From Muribaculaceae bacterium (GTDB taxonomy: Bacteria; Bacteroidota; Bacteroidia; Bacteroidales; Muribaculaceae), in assembly GCA_017405965.1 (NCBI GenBank), contig JAFQZK010000005.1, forward strand, positions 62,001 to 126,000: 64,000 nt of DNA, given 5' to 3'. Positions 7,441-15,714 of the stretch are shown in pieces. Each line of letters starts with the position of its first letter. The stretch's first letter is position 1. The notes under the pieces were generated by a model that saw only the letters and a program-made list of their open reading frames with translations, searched no databases and was not told the origin of the DNA. The translations under genes and the position numbers were made by a program.

Positions 7441-8094
7441 ATGAAGAAGATAGCATTAATGGCGGTGGTGGCGCTGATGTGCCTCACTGCAGCGGCGCAA
7501 GCCAACCAGGACCCGTATTATGCCCGTCGGGCGACCCTGTTCGACGAGTTGCCCATCGGCAAGAAGGATATCGTCATGCTGGGCAACAGCCTCACCGACG
7601 GCTGCGAGTTCAACGAGTTGCTCAATAATCGCCACATCAAGAACCGCGGCATCGTGGGCGATATCGTTCAAGGCCTGATTGACCGCATCGACCCCATCAT
7701 CAAGGGGCAACCCAAGAAACTGTTCATCATGAGCGGTGTGAACGACATCTCGCACGACGTGAGTGCCGACAGCATCGCCCGTGTGACCGAGCGCCTCATC
7801 GTCATGGTCAAGCAAGGCAGTCCGCGCACCAAAATCTATCTGCAGAGCCTGCTGCCCTTCAACAACGACGTGCGAGAGTGGAAGCTGCTCAAGGGGCGTG
7901 ACCACGTCGTCGTCGAGGCCAATATCCTGCTCGAGCAAGTCGCCCGCCGTCAAGGCGTTACCTGGATTAACCTTTATCCATTGTTCGTTGACGACCAGGG
8001 CCGCCTGCGCGCCGACCTAACCAACGACGGTCTCCACCTTATGGGCAAAGGCTACCTCATTTGGCGCGACGCCATCCGCCCCTACATAAAATAG
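7441..8094 (+). CDS. Exported SGNH/GDSL-family hydrolase
   Basis: A 217-residue protein with a signal peptide (cleavage likely after AAAQA, about residue 21) and the four SGNH blocks: GNSLTDG (nucleophile Ser, about residue 51), the Gly of block II near RGIVGD, GVND (about 99-102) and DGLHL with the catalytic Asp/His near the C-terminus. Such enzymes are periplasmic or surface esterases, commonly removing O-acetyl groups from sugars. As the last gene of the MurNAc operon it may deacetylate wall sugars (O-acetyl MurNAc) before uptake; that is inference. A hairpin terminator follows at 8115. It is separated from murQ only by the second cassette. Confidence 0.85.
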   Translation: MKKIALMAVVALMCLTAAAQANQDPYYARRATLFDELPIGKKDIVMLGNSLTDGCEFNELLNNRHIKNRGIVGDIVQGLIDRIDPIIKGQPKKLFIMSGVNDISHDVSADSIARVTERLIVMVKQGSPRTKIYLQSLLPFNNDVREWKLLKGRDHVVVEANILLEQVARRQGVTWINLYPLFVDDQGRLRADLTNDGLHLMGKGYLIWRDAIRPYIK

Positions 8095-8114
8095 TGATTC
8101 TTTAATAAGATCAT

Positions 8115-8152
8115 AGAGCCGCAGCAGAAACAACTGTTCGTGGCTCTTTTTC
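8115..8152 (+). terminator. Terminator of the MurNAc operon
   Basis: The arms AGAGCC (8115-8120) and GGCTCT (8142-8147) enclose a loop with some extra pairing and are followed by a run of T. It lies 20 bases after the SGNH stop codon. Confidence 0.75.
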
Positions 8153-8172
8153 GTGTGTTTTTCGAGACAAAT

Positions 8173-8204
8173 GTTGCACACCTCACCAAAAAAAACTAAT
8201 TTTG
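8173..8204 (+). promoter_or_regulatory. Promoter of the surface-glycan operon
   Basis: TAATTTTG at 8197-8204 fits the Bacteroidota -7 consensus TAnnTTTG; GTTG at 8173-8176 lies 20 bases upstream in the -33 position (consensus TTTG). Transcription would start near 8210, leaving a leader of about 200 bases before the flippase. Confidence 0.6.
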
Positions 8205-8410
8205 CCTTTTAATGTGGCCGCTAACGCCGTCTTGATGCGACAAATTCCGCCCCTTGCGTCGTTAGCATGCCACAAGACATACAACAGGTAACTCGCTGAT
8301 AATGACCACTGCGATAGTGTCTCCAGCCTTACCCGCTCTTCACGTGCTCGCCGCTGCTCACAAGCCACGGTGACCCTTGTTGTATTCTTACCCTAAAAAC
8401 CGATAAACCT
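8205..8410 (+). other. Long structured leader of the glycan operon
   Basis: No gene is supported here. The sequence forms a long hairpin: GTGGC (8214-8218) with GCCAC (8269-8273) and GCTAACG (8220-8226) with CGTTAGC (8260-8266). Capsule and exopolysaccharide operons of Bacteroidota often have leaders that control read-through, so this hairpin may be regulatory; that is inference. Confidence 0.45.
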
Positions 8411-10036
8411 TTGCCTGAAAACCATATCTCCAACAATGACACTGTAAGGGGTGCTTCTGTCTCTGATGAGCCTGAAGTATCGCAGATTGCCATAGAAACT
8501 ACGCATAAGGAACAGGAGGATGTAGGAGGAACGCGGCGCATTGCTAAGAATGCGCTGATGCTCTACATCCGCATGTTCTTCACAATGGTCGTAGGACTCT
8601 ACACCTCGCGCGTAGTGCTTCATACGCTCGGTGTAGAGGACTACGGTACCTATGGCGTAGTGGGAGGTGTGGTGGCCATGATGGGTTTCCTGAACGCCGC
8701 GATGGGCGGTGCTACGAGCCGTTTCTTGACATTTGAACTGGGGAGAGGAGACAAGAAGCGGTTAGCCGACACCTTTTCCAGCGCACTCATCGTTCACGTA
8801 GGTATTGCCCTGGTTGTCCTGGTCTTGGCCGAGACGGTTGGTCTGTGGTTCATGACCCACAAACTAGTCATTCCTGAAGGGCGCATGACCGCGGCTCATT
8901 GGGTCTATCAGTTGAGTATCGTGAGTGCCATGCTGGGTATCACACAGACTCCCTATAATGCCAGTATCATCGCACATGAGAAGATGGGTGTGTATGCCTA
9001 TGTCGAGATTCTCAATGTCACTCTCAAGCTGCTGATCGTCTATCTGCTGACCATCGGAAACTTCGATAAACTCATTCTCTATGCCATATTGGTATTTGCA
9101 GTAAGTGTCATCATCATCATGGTGTACCGCATCTACTGCATCCGCCACTTCGAGGAAACGCATTTCCGTTGGATATGGGACAAGTCAATATTAAAGCCGC
9201 TGCTCTCTTTCTCGGGATGGAATCTGTACGGAAATATGGGAGGCCTTTTCCAGCAACAGGGAACCAACTTTGTAATCAATTTCTTCTTTGGGGTCGTCAT
9301 GAATGCCGCAGTCAGTATCGGTTTGACGATTGCTAACACGGTGAATCAATTTGCCTCCAATGTGATGCTCGCTTTTCGCCCTCAGATCATCAAGAAGTAT
9401 TCAGTTGGTGATAAACAGGGGATGAGTGACCTGACGATACTGGCTATCAAGATCATCATGTTCATCTATTGCTTGGTAGCGGTGCCAGTTTTTGTTGAGG
9501 TGCATAATCTGTTGGAAATCTGGTTGGTTGATGTCCCCGATCATTCTGCGGTGTTGTGCCGTTTGTTTTTGATCAGTATCTTTTTTGAAACAATCAGGTA
9601 TCTGCTGATTATTGACATTCATGCATCAGGTAATGTGAAACTGGTGAGTTTCATTGCCGGGTCAGTATTAATCTTGATACCGTTTGTCACATACTTTTTC
9701 TTTTACCTTGGCATGAGTGTAGAGGCTGCATTTGTCATCCTCATTGTTGCCAATGTAATCTTGTGCGCAGCCAATATCGGGTTGGTTCGTCATTACTGTA
9801 GAGTGAATATCTTTCCCTATATAGGTGCGATACTCAGGGTGGTAGTGACAAGTGCTTTAGCATTGTTGGTGTGCATGTATATCAAGACCTGGATTCCACC
9901 GCTGTATATTCACATGATAACCAATACCGCTATCGCAATAACGATAGTCACCTTGAGTTATTTTGCCTTGTGCTTTAATACGTACCAGCGGCAGTACGCG
10001 ATAGATTTTATTAAAACGAAACTACATCTGAAATGA
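8411..10036 (+). CDS. Wzx-like polysaccharide flippase
   Basis: A 541-residue protein with about 12-14 membrane segments of the MATE/MurJ/Wzx flippase superfamily, which moves lipid-linked oligosaccharides across the inner membrane. The region RRIAKNALMLYIRMFFTM followed by YTSRVVLHTLGVEDYGTYG is the usual N-terminus of Bacteroidota flippases. The start is uncertain: the frame has a TTG at 8411 and the first ATG (8558) would remove conserved residues, so TTG or another non-ATG start is assumed; about 40 residues before RRIAKN are hydrophilic and unusual. Its stop overlaps the next start by four bases (ATGA). It heads a five-gene glycan operon with no initiating transferase or polymerase visible. 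Confidence 0.85.
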   Translation: MPENHISNNDTVRGASVSDEPEVSQIAIETTHKEQEDVGGTRRIAKNALMLYIRMFFTMVVGLYTSRVVLHTLGVEDYGTYGVVGGVVAMMGFLNAAMGGATSRFLTFELGRGDKKRLADTFSSALIVHVGIALVVLVLAETVGLWFMTHKLVIPEGRMTAAHWVYQLSIVSAMLGITQTPYNASIIAHEKMGVYAYVEILNVTLKLLIVYLLTIGNFDKLILYAILVFAVSVIIIMVYRIYCIRHFEETHFRWIWDKSILKPLLSFSGWNLYGNMGGLFQQQGTNFVINFFFGVVMNAAVSIGLTIANTVNQFASNVMLAFRPQIIKKYSVGDKQGMSDLTILAIKIIMFIYCLVAVPVFVEVHNLLEIWLVDVPDHSAVLCRLFLISIFFETIRYLLIIDIHASGNVKLVSFIAGSVLILIPFVTYFFFYLGMSVEAAFVILIVANVILCAANIGLVRHYCRVNIFPYIGAILRVVVTSALALLVCMYIKTWIPPLYIHMITNTAIAITIVTLSYFALCFNTYQRQYAIDFIKTKLHLK

Positions 10037-10998
10037 AGAATATACTTGTCCTGGATACATCGGTTGCATCTCAGAATAAGGGGGATGACATTATCATGGA
10101 ATGTGTTCGCAAGGAACTGCAGTTCTTGCTGAAGGACAATTACGAATATACCTTGCCCACCCATGTCAGCCCGTTCCATTGGTATCAGGTGTGGCGCGAT
10201 TCTTCGCGATTACGTTCCTACTCGAATTGCGAATTGAAATTCATTGGGGGGTCCAATATCTTGTGCAAGAACTTGTTGACCCACTATCCCCAGTGGAATA
10301 TCAATTGGTTTAATTGTAAGCCCTTGATGGGCTGCGTCGGGGTGGGCGTGGGAGCCGGTGCCGGCGAGAAGACCAATTGTTACACGCGCAAGATGTATCA
10401 ACGCGTGCTGAGTCACGACTTCTATCACAGCGTGAGAGATGAGCGCACCAAGGCTTTTGTAGAGAGCCTGGGCCTGAAGGCCATCAACACTGGTTGTGTG
10501 ACGATGTGGATGCTGACGCCTGATTTTTGTAAAACCATTCCGTCAACTAAGTCTGAACGAGTGGTGTTTACCTTGACACGCCGAGCTGATCACGACAAGG
10601 ATTATCAGAAGCTGATTGACATGCTGAACGAGAATTATGCCGAGGTGTATTTTTGGCCGCAAGGGATGTATGATTTCAATTATTTCCAGAAATTTAGGAG
10701 CATTGAAGGAATCAGGGTGCTGCAAGCCACCAAAGAAGCCTATGATGAGTTTTTGACCAATAACGACACCGATTATGTGGGCTCTCGCCTGCATGGTGGA
10801 GTGTATGCGATGCGTCATGGCCGTCGTGCCATCATCATAGCCATTGATGAACGAGCTCGTGAAATCAATGCCTCAAATCATCTGAATTGCCTGGAAATGA
10901 AGGATATGGCTCAATTGCCTGATTACATCAATTCAACCTTTGAGACAAAGGTAGAGATGGATTACGAGGCCATCAATAAATGGAAAGAACAATTTTGA
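10033..10998 (+). CDS. Polysaccharide pyruvyl transferase-family protein
   Basis: A 321-residue cytoplasmic protein of the polysaccharide pyruvyl transferase family (PS_pyruv_trans), which adds ketal pyruvate from phosphoenolpyruvate to sugars of exported glycans. It begins with VLDTSVASQNKGDDIIME, where the GDD(I/E) loop is typical, and has the family's late motif GSRLHGGVYAMRHGRRAI with conserved Arg and His (about 255-272). It overlaps the flippase gene by four bases and ends eight bases before the PP-loop gene, so it is translated as part of one operon. The acceptor sugar is unknown. Confidence 0.8.
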   Translation: MKNILVLDTSVASQNKGDDIIMECVRKELQFLLKDNYEYTLPTHVSPFHWYQVWRDSSRLRSYSNCELKFIGGSNILCKNLLTHYPQWNINWFNCKPLMGCVGVGVGAGAGEKTNCYTRKMYQRVLSHDFYHSVRDERTKAFVESLGLKAINTGCVTMWMLTPDFCKTIPSTKSERVVFTLTRRADHDKDYQKLIDMLNENYAEVYFWPQGMYDFNYFQKFRSIEGIRVLQATKEAYDEFLTNNDTDYVGSRLHGGVYAMRHGRRAIIIAIDERAREINASNHLNCLEMKDMAQLPDYINSTFETKVEMDYEAINKWKEQF

Positions 10999-11006
10999 AA
11001 AGATAG

Positions 11007-12248
11007 ATGGATAATATAATTCTTAATGATATAGTGATCAAAAAGAACATTGTATTCTATCACTTTAAGGTAACGGGTGAAACTAGTTCCTTTTTTCGCA
11101 GTGATACAATGTTCTTTGAGTTTCCATGTGATGTTAGTAATATACCACAAAGCGTTTTAGTATTGCCCTTTGTAGCATCTGTATATTCTCTCACGTGGTT
11201 TAATAATTCTATTTTATGGGTGCCCGAAATAGACAGAACATTTCTTATGTCATTAAGGGATGTGAAGCAGTCTTTTCAAGAAATGCACTATGATTTCCTA
11301 TTTAAGGGGAAGATAGTTCCTTCCAAAATCATAGATAACAAAATAGATCGGTCTGATGATGCCATATTATTATTTGGTGGAGGTGTTGATGCACATTGCT
11401 CATTCATTCGCAACAAATCGATAATAAGTCGAATACTTAATGTGCAGGGATGGTTTAAAAGTTTAGATGCTGTTGATAAGGGAGCTGATGATGATTTTAG
11501 ACATTGTAAGTTGTTTGCCGAGTCACAAAACATAGACTTTTTATATGTTCGTTCAAATTTTGCTACAATAATTAACTCAGTAAAAGTTGATAAACTGTAT
11601 AGTAAGAAATTGAGAGAATCGTGGTGGCATGGTTTTCAGCATTCTCAGGCCTTTATATCAACCGCTATGGTTTTAGCGTTCAAATATGGTGTATCCAATA
11701 TTTATATTGCTAGTTCAAATACAACAGGTGATCAGGTCGCTTGTGCTTCAGATGTAACAACTGACTCAATGTTTTCTTTTGCTGAAAATGGTAGGGTTTT
11801 CCATGATGCATTTGAACTAAACAGACAGGAAAAAATTAAAATAATAGTTGACTATCAGAAAAAGACAGGTAAGCCATATCCATTAAAGGTTTGTTCATTT
11901 AATGACCATAACTGTTGTGAGTGTGAGAAGTGTTTCCGTACGATAATAGAGATTGTTGCAGAAAATGGAGATGTCAATGCATTTGGGTTTGATGTGCCTT
12001 CTTCGTTAAAAAGCTATTATCAAGATGTTGTATACCGCAGAATTGGTCTATGGGGTATTGGCTTTGAAAGTAAGATTTATTGGAGTAAAACAAGGAAGAG
12101 AATGCTTGAGAATTACGACAACATTCAAGACAAGGAATTTGTGGACTGGTTTTTGAATTTTGATTTTGACAAAGCTCATCGTCAAGGCCTCATCCGTTAT
12201 TATCGCAAGAATTTCTTCTCGATACTCAAGCGAAAGCTCAATTTGTAA
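11007..12248 (+). CDS. Uncharacterised PP-loop (QueC-like) protein in glycan operon
   Basis: A 413-residue protein I cannot assign to a characterised family. Two visible features suggest an N-type ATP pyrophosphatase (PP-loop) fold: FGGGVDAH at residues 123-130, a variant of the SGGxDS phosphate loop, and a late cysteine cluster C303-x2-C306-x2-C309 followed by FRT, preceded by C296, which resembles the zinc site of QueC (C-x2-C-x2-C-x-R). QueC-type enzymes activate a carboxylate with ATP to make an amide or nitrile. The gene is much more AT-rich than the rest of the window and lies tightly between the pyruvyl transferase and a glycosyltransferase (2-base gap), so it may modify a sugar acid of the glycan, for instance by amidation; this is inference. 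Confidence 0.6.
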   Translation: MDNIILNDIVIKKNIVFYHFKVTGETSSFFRSDTMFFEFPCDVSNIPQSVLVLPFVASVYSLTWFNNSILWVPEIDRTFLMSLRDVKQSFQEMHYDFLFKGKIVPSKIIDNKIDRSDDAILLFGGGVDAHCSFIRNKSIISRILNVQGWFKSLDAVDKGADDDFRHCKLFAESQNIDFLYVRSNFATIINSVKVDKLYSKKLRESWWHGFQHSQAFISTAMVLAFKYGVSNIYIASSNTTGDQVACASDVTTDSMFSFAENGRVFHDAFELNRQEKIKIIVDYQKKTGKPYPLKVCSFNDHNCCECEKCFRTIIEIVAENGDVNAFGFDVPSSLKSYYQDVVYRRIGLWGIGFESKIYWSKTRKRMLENYDNIQDKEFVDWFLNFDFDKAHRQGLIRYYRKNFFSILKRKLNL

Positions 12249-12250
12249 TA

Positions 12251-13456
12251 ATGAAGCCGAGGATTTTCATCAATATGCATTATATGGAGGTGGGCGGAGC
12301 AGAGAGAGCTTTGCTGGGCTTGCTGAATGCGTTAGATGTCAATCGGGTGGACGTTGATTTGTTCATCAATCAACACACAGGAGATTTCATGCCGTTGATA
12401 CCGGAAAAGGTGAACCTGTTGTCTGAAATGCGTGGTTATAATGCTATAGAGCGTCCCATGAAGCAGATCCTTCAAGAGGGTCAATTGGGCATCTTTTATG
12501 CTCGATTAAAGGCGCGTCGTCAACATGCCAAATACAATAAGACATTGACAGGAATGGCCAGGAGAATGGATAGTAGCGCCTTTCAATATGTCGCAGATGC
12601 AGTCCAGCCCTTCCTCCCGTCGCTTGATAGGCTGGGTGAGTATGATCTGGCTATCAGTTTTATCACTCCTCACAATATCGTCCTAAACAAGGTGAAGTCC
12701 AAGAAAAGAATCGCTTGGATTCATACCGACTATTCTTCCATACATGTGAATGTCGATAAAGAGCTGCCTGTATGGGCCGGTTATGACTACATCGCGTCAA
12801 TATCACCAGATTGCAAACGTTCGTTTCTTAAGCTTTTTCCGTCTTTAGAGAAAAAGATTATTGACATTGAGAATATTTTATCACCCGAATTTGTCAGACA
12901 GCAGGCAGAATTGTTGGATGTCAGTGATGAGATGCAATCAGATGGACTGAAATTGCTTTCTGTTGGACGTTATACCCAGGCTAAGAATTATGAAAATGTG
13001 CCAGATATCGCGAGAAGAATCGTTAATGCAGGTTATTCAAATTTGCGCTGGTATATTATCGGCTTCGGTGGCTTGGAGTCACTAATCCGACAAAAGATTG
13101 CAGAAGCGGGAATGGAGAATCACGTAATCCTCTTGGGCAAAAAAGATAATCCTTATCCTTATATTAAGGCTTGTGACATTTATGTTCAACCGAGTCGCTA
13201 TGAGGGTAAGAGCGTGACTGTTCGGGAGGCTCAGATACTATGCAAACCAGTAATTGTAACAAATTATACAACAGCAGGCAGCCAGATTCAAGACGGTATC
13301 GATGGCGTCATCGTGCCCTTGCAAAATGAAGCCTGTGCCAATGGAATCATCAATGTCGTTGAAAATAAGGAATTGCTGGATTCCATATCAGTTTGGCTTT
13401 CCACGCATGATTATGGCAATGAATGCGAAGTGGAGAAAATCTATAATTTGTTTTAG
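12251..13456 (+). CDS. Glycosyltransferase family 4 (GT-B)
   Basis: A 401-residue GT-B fold transferase. The N-terminal half has HYMEVGGAERALLGLL, the usual acceptor-domain start of GT4 enzymes; the C-terminal half has LLSVGRYTQAKNY (about 235-247) and YVQPSRYEGKSVTVREA (about 312-328), which contains the E-x7-E nucleotide-sugar motif, followed by a glycine-rich GSQIQDGIDGVIV stretch. It would transfer a hexose-type residue from a nucleotide sugar to the lipid-linked glycan on the cytoplasmic face. It starts 2 bases after the PP-loop gene and shares its moderate AT-richness, consistent with a transferred glycan block. Confidence 0.88.
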   Translation: MKPRIFINMHYMEVGGAERALLGLLNALDVNRVDVDLFINQHTGDFMPLIPEKVNLLSEMRGYNAIERPMKQILQEGQLGIFYARLKARRQHAKYNKTLTGMARRMDSSAFQYVADAVQPFLPSLDRLGEYDLAISFITPHNIVLNKVKSKKRIAWIHTDYSSIHVNVDKELPVWAGYDYIASISPDCKRSFLKLFPSLEKKIIDIENILSPEFVRQQAELLDVSDEMQSDGLKLLSVGRYTQAKNYENVPDIARRIVNAGYSNLRWYIIGFGGLESLIRQKIAEAGMENHVILLGKKDNPYPYIKACDIYVQPSRYEGKSVTVREAQILCKPVIVTNYTTAGSQIQDGIDGVIVPLQNEACANGIINVVENKELLDSISVWLSTHDYGNECEVEKIYNLF

Positions 13457-13475
13457 GTAAAATGATTGTGGCATT

Positions 13476-14243
13476 ATGATACCAAAGGTGATTCACTATT
13501 GTTGGTTTGGGCGTAATCCTTTGCCCAAGAGTGCAGTGAAGTGCATTGAGAGTTGGCGCAAGCACATGCCCGACTATGAAATCAAGGAATGGAACGAGGA
13601 TAACTTTGATGTCAACATGATTCCATATACTGCTGAGGCTTATAGCGTGGGGAAATATGCCTTTGTCAGTGACTTTGCGCGATTTTGGATTTTGTATAAC
13701 TATGGAGGTGTGTACTTTGACACCGATGTCGAGGTAATCAAGCCGATTGACGACATTGTCGAGAAAGGCGCCTTTATGGGGGTTGAGGTGATGTGTGAGG
13801 TGGTCCCAACAGATCTCATCGGTTATCCAATGGTTGCTCCTGGCTTAGGTATAGGGACCCCTGCTGGCACTGAGTTCTATAAGAAATTATTAGATTATTA
13901 TTCAAGCCTTCATTTCTTGCGTGAAGATGGTAGCATATTGGGTGGAACAGTGGTCGCTCACACGACAAGATTGCTGGTTAAGGAAGGTCTGCAGAAGCGG
14001 GCCGACATGCAGCAAGTTTCTGGTATCTGGATTTATCCTCAGGATTATTTCAACCCATTTGATGACCTTACAGGTCGGTTGAACAAGACAGAGAGGACAT
14101 ACACTATCCATTGGTATTCAAGGTCATGGCAGAGAAAACAAAGTGCTTTTAGACTGTGGCTTTCCCGTATGTCTCACAGGGTGTTTGGCTTGGCTTTGTT
14201 CAAATTAAAAAAGAAACTAAACTTAATCAGTTGGCGCATGTAG
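13476..14243 (+). CDS. DXD-type glycosyltransferase (GT32-like capsular synthesis protein)
   Basis: A 255-residue transferase with the GT32/Och1-like start IPKVIHYCWFGRNPLPKSA, the WRKHMPDYEIKEWNEDNFD block and the metal-binding DXD motif inside GGVYFDTDVEV (about residues 81-91). These small enzymes are common in capsule and O-antigen loci and use a nucleotide sugar with Mn or Mg. It follows the GT4 gene by 19 bases and closes the operon; a strong hairpin lies 21 bases after its stop. Donor and acceptor are unknown. Confidence 0.85.
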   Translation: MIPKVIHYCWFGRNPLPKSAVKCIESWRKHMPDYEIKEWNEDNFDVNMIPYTAEAYSVGKYAFVSDFARFWILYNYGGVYFDTDVEVIKPIDDIVEKGAFMGVEVMCEVVPTDLIGYPMVAPGLGIGTPAGTEFYKKLLDYYSSLHFLREDGSILGGTVVAHTTRLLVKEGLQKRADMQQVSGIWIYPQDYFNPFDDLTGRLNKTERTYTIHWYSRSWQRKQSAFRLWLSRMSHRVFGLALFKLKKKLNLISWRM

Positions 14244-14264
14244 ACGTTCCATATGAGATATAGC

Positions 14265-14300
14265 AGCGAGCCGGTTCTGAATTGAGCCGGCTCGCTGTTT
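14265..14300 (+). terminator. Terminator of the glycan operon
   Basis: The arms AGCGAGCCGG (14265-14274) and CCGGCTCGCT (14287-14296) form a perfect 10-bp stem followed by GTTT, 21 bases after the last glycosyltransferase stop. Confidence 0.85.
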
Positions 14301-14394
14301 CAAGTATTACTTGAGGTTCGATAATCGGGTTTTCTATTTTGAGAAAACGGATTTGAATTATTAAGTAATTGGTTGTCAGGTGATTCCAATTTTA

Positions 14395-14441
14395 CAAGGT
14401 CAAAAAAACACAAATTTGAGGTCAAAAAAACGCAAATTGTC
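14395..14441. repeat. Tandem direct repeat with A-tracts
   Basis: Two copies of GGTCAAAAAAACRCAAATT, about 24 bases apart, in the gene-free region after the glycan operon. They differ mainly at one A/G. They may be protein-binding sites or bent DNA upstream of the putative small RNA promoter at 14488. Confidence 0.6.
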
Positions 14442-14487
14442 CTAATTGTTTTAGGCGATTTTCCAAATGTGGCTTAGGGTATGGCAG

Positions 14488-14600
14488 TAATTTTGTGCTG
14501 TCAAAAAAGACCCTCGCTAATTCAACCATACTTGGAAACTATACCTCCAAAAAGGATGATGATGTCAAGAACGTTAACCGCGTCCTTGACATCGTTTTTT
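14488..14600 (+). ncRNA. Candidate small RNA with own promoter and terminator
   Basis: The region 14302-14721 has no convincing gene. It does hold a good -7 box, TAATTTTG (14488-14495), and about 65 bases later a strong intrinsic terminator: GATGTCAAG (14561-14569) pairing with CTTGACATC (14585-14593), followed by a run of T. Since the glycan operon already ends at a separate terminator (14265-14300), this second terminator probably ends a short transcript of about 100 bases starting near 14502. A 72-codon open frame from 14481 overlaps it but has no protein-like features. The RNA is a prediction only. Confidence 0.4.
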
Positions 14601-14721
14601 CTTGCCGTGGGGTGTAGTGTGAAAAAATGTTGGCGTGACAAGTTTTTTTGGCTCGTGCGGTGTTTATATTGTAGGTTTTATTGTAATTTAGCGGGTTAAA
14701 AGACAGCCATGAGGCTGATAG

Positions 14722-15624
14722 ATGAAGACAATGAGACGTATTTTGTTATTATTCAGTGCATTGATGTTGATGAGTGTTGTTGCTGTGGCCCAAGATCAGC
14801 TTGCTGAGCAACAGCCTGGCACTTTGTTTGCTTATCCCATGGCTCCGGACACGTGTTCCACGCTGGAGAGCCGCTGCAATTACATCATCACGCACTTCTG
14901 GGACAACTACGACATCAGCAAGCCCATCAGTGACGATGCCGCGTTCGAGAGGACTTTCCGCGACTTTGTGGACTTCTTCCGCTACGGTCATCGCAATGTG
15001 GTGCAGGGGGCTGTCCGCGACCTGGTGAACAAGGCTCAGTCCAACACTGCCAACCTGCAGAAGCTGGGCGAGGTGGCCGAGCGTGCGCTGTACGGCACCG
15101 AGGCCGAGTATTGGAGCGATGAGGTCTATGTGGCCTTTGCCAAGTCGCTTGCCTCTTGCAAACAGCTGCCGCGTGACGTGCGTGACCACTATGCCGACCA
15201 ATTGGCGCGCATCAATACCGTTCAAGTGGGTTCAGTGCTTGATTTTGAATATGTTGGCCTTGATGGCCTGAAGCATCGCTTGAGCGAGAAGAGCGACACG
15301 GCACTCGTTGTGCTGTTCCTGGATGACAGTACTGACAGTATGATCGGGCGCCTGCGCCTGAGTACTGATGTGGCCCTGAATGGCCTGTTGAACGGGGGTA
15401 ATATGCAACTGGTGTGCCTGAGTGTGAACAAGTATAGTGCTGATTGGGCGAGCACCGCTGCCGGCTATGCCGACAATTGGACTATCGGTTGTGGCGAGAA
15501 CTTGGCGCGCGACCTTGACTTGCGTGCTTTCCCCTGCTGCTATCTCCTTGACGATCAGCATACTATCCTCAGCAAGAGTATGTCGGTCGAGAGCTTGATG
15601 CAGGCGGTTAATCCCGTCTTTTGA
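14722..15624 (+). CDS. Exported DUF5106/thioredoxin-fold protein lacking CxxC
   Basis: A 300-residue protein with a signal peptide (hydrophobic residues 6-23, cleavage near VAVAQ). The middle part (about 30-160) is the helical DUF5106 region (CNYIITHFWDNYD is typical), and the last third is a thioredoxin-like fold starting near ALVVLFLDDSTDSM. In related proteins the position after the first strand carries a CxxC redox pair; here it reads DDSTDS, with no cysteine, so disulfide chemistry by that site looks lost. The two adjacent cysteines near FPCCYLLD are at a different position. The role is unknown; it probably lies in the periplasm. It precedes the DoxX gene by about 90 bases. Confidence 0.7.
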   Translation: MKTMRRILLLFSALMLMSVVAVAQDQLAEQQPGTLFAYPMAPDTCSTLESRCNYIITHFWDNYDISKPISDDAAFERTFRDFVDFFRYGHRNVVQGAVRDLVNKAQSNTANLQKLGEVAERALYGTEAEYWSDEVYVAFAKSLASCKQLPRDVRDHYADQLARINTVQVGSVLDFEYVGLDGLKHRLSEKSDTALVVLFLDDSTDSMIGRLRLSTDVALNGLLNGGNMQLVCLSVNKYSADWASTAAGYADNWTIGCGENLARDLDLRAFPCCYLLDDQHTILSKSMSVESLMQAVNPVF

Positions 15625-15714
15625 TTGTCCGTGGCGGCGTCACTCGACTGAACATCAACGGCTAGGCCGATGCATTATAAAGTAAAGATTTAGAACATTT
15701 CAAACGATAATGAT

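Noticed and set aside
8183..8368. 61-codon minus-strand frame before the flippase
   Set aside because: It overlaps the predicted promoter and leader hairpin and shows no recognisable domain.
14481..14699. 72-codon plus-strand frame
   Set aside because: It spans a strong terminator hairpin and has no homology-like features; the region fits a small RNA better.
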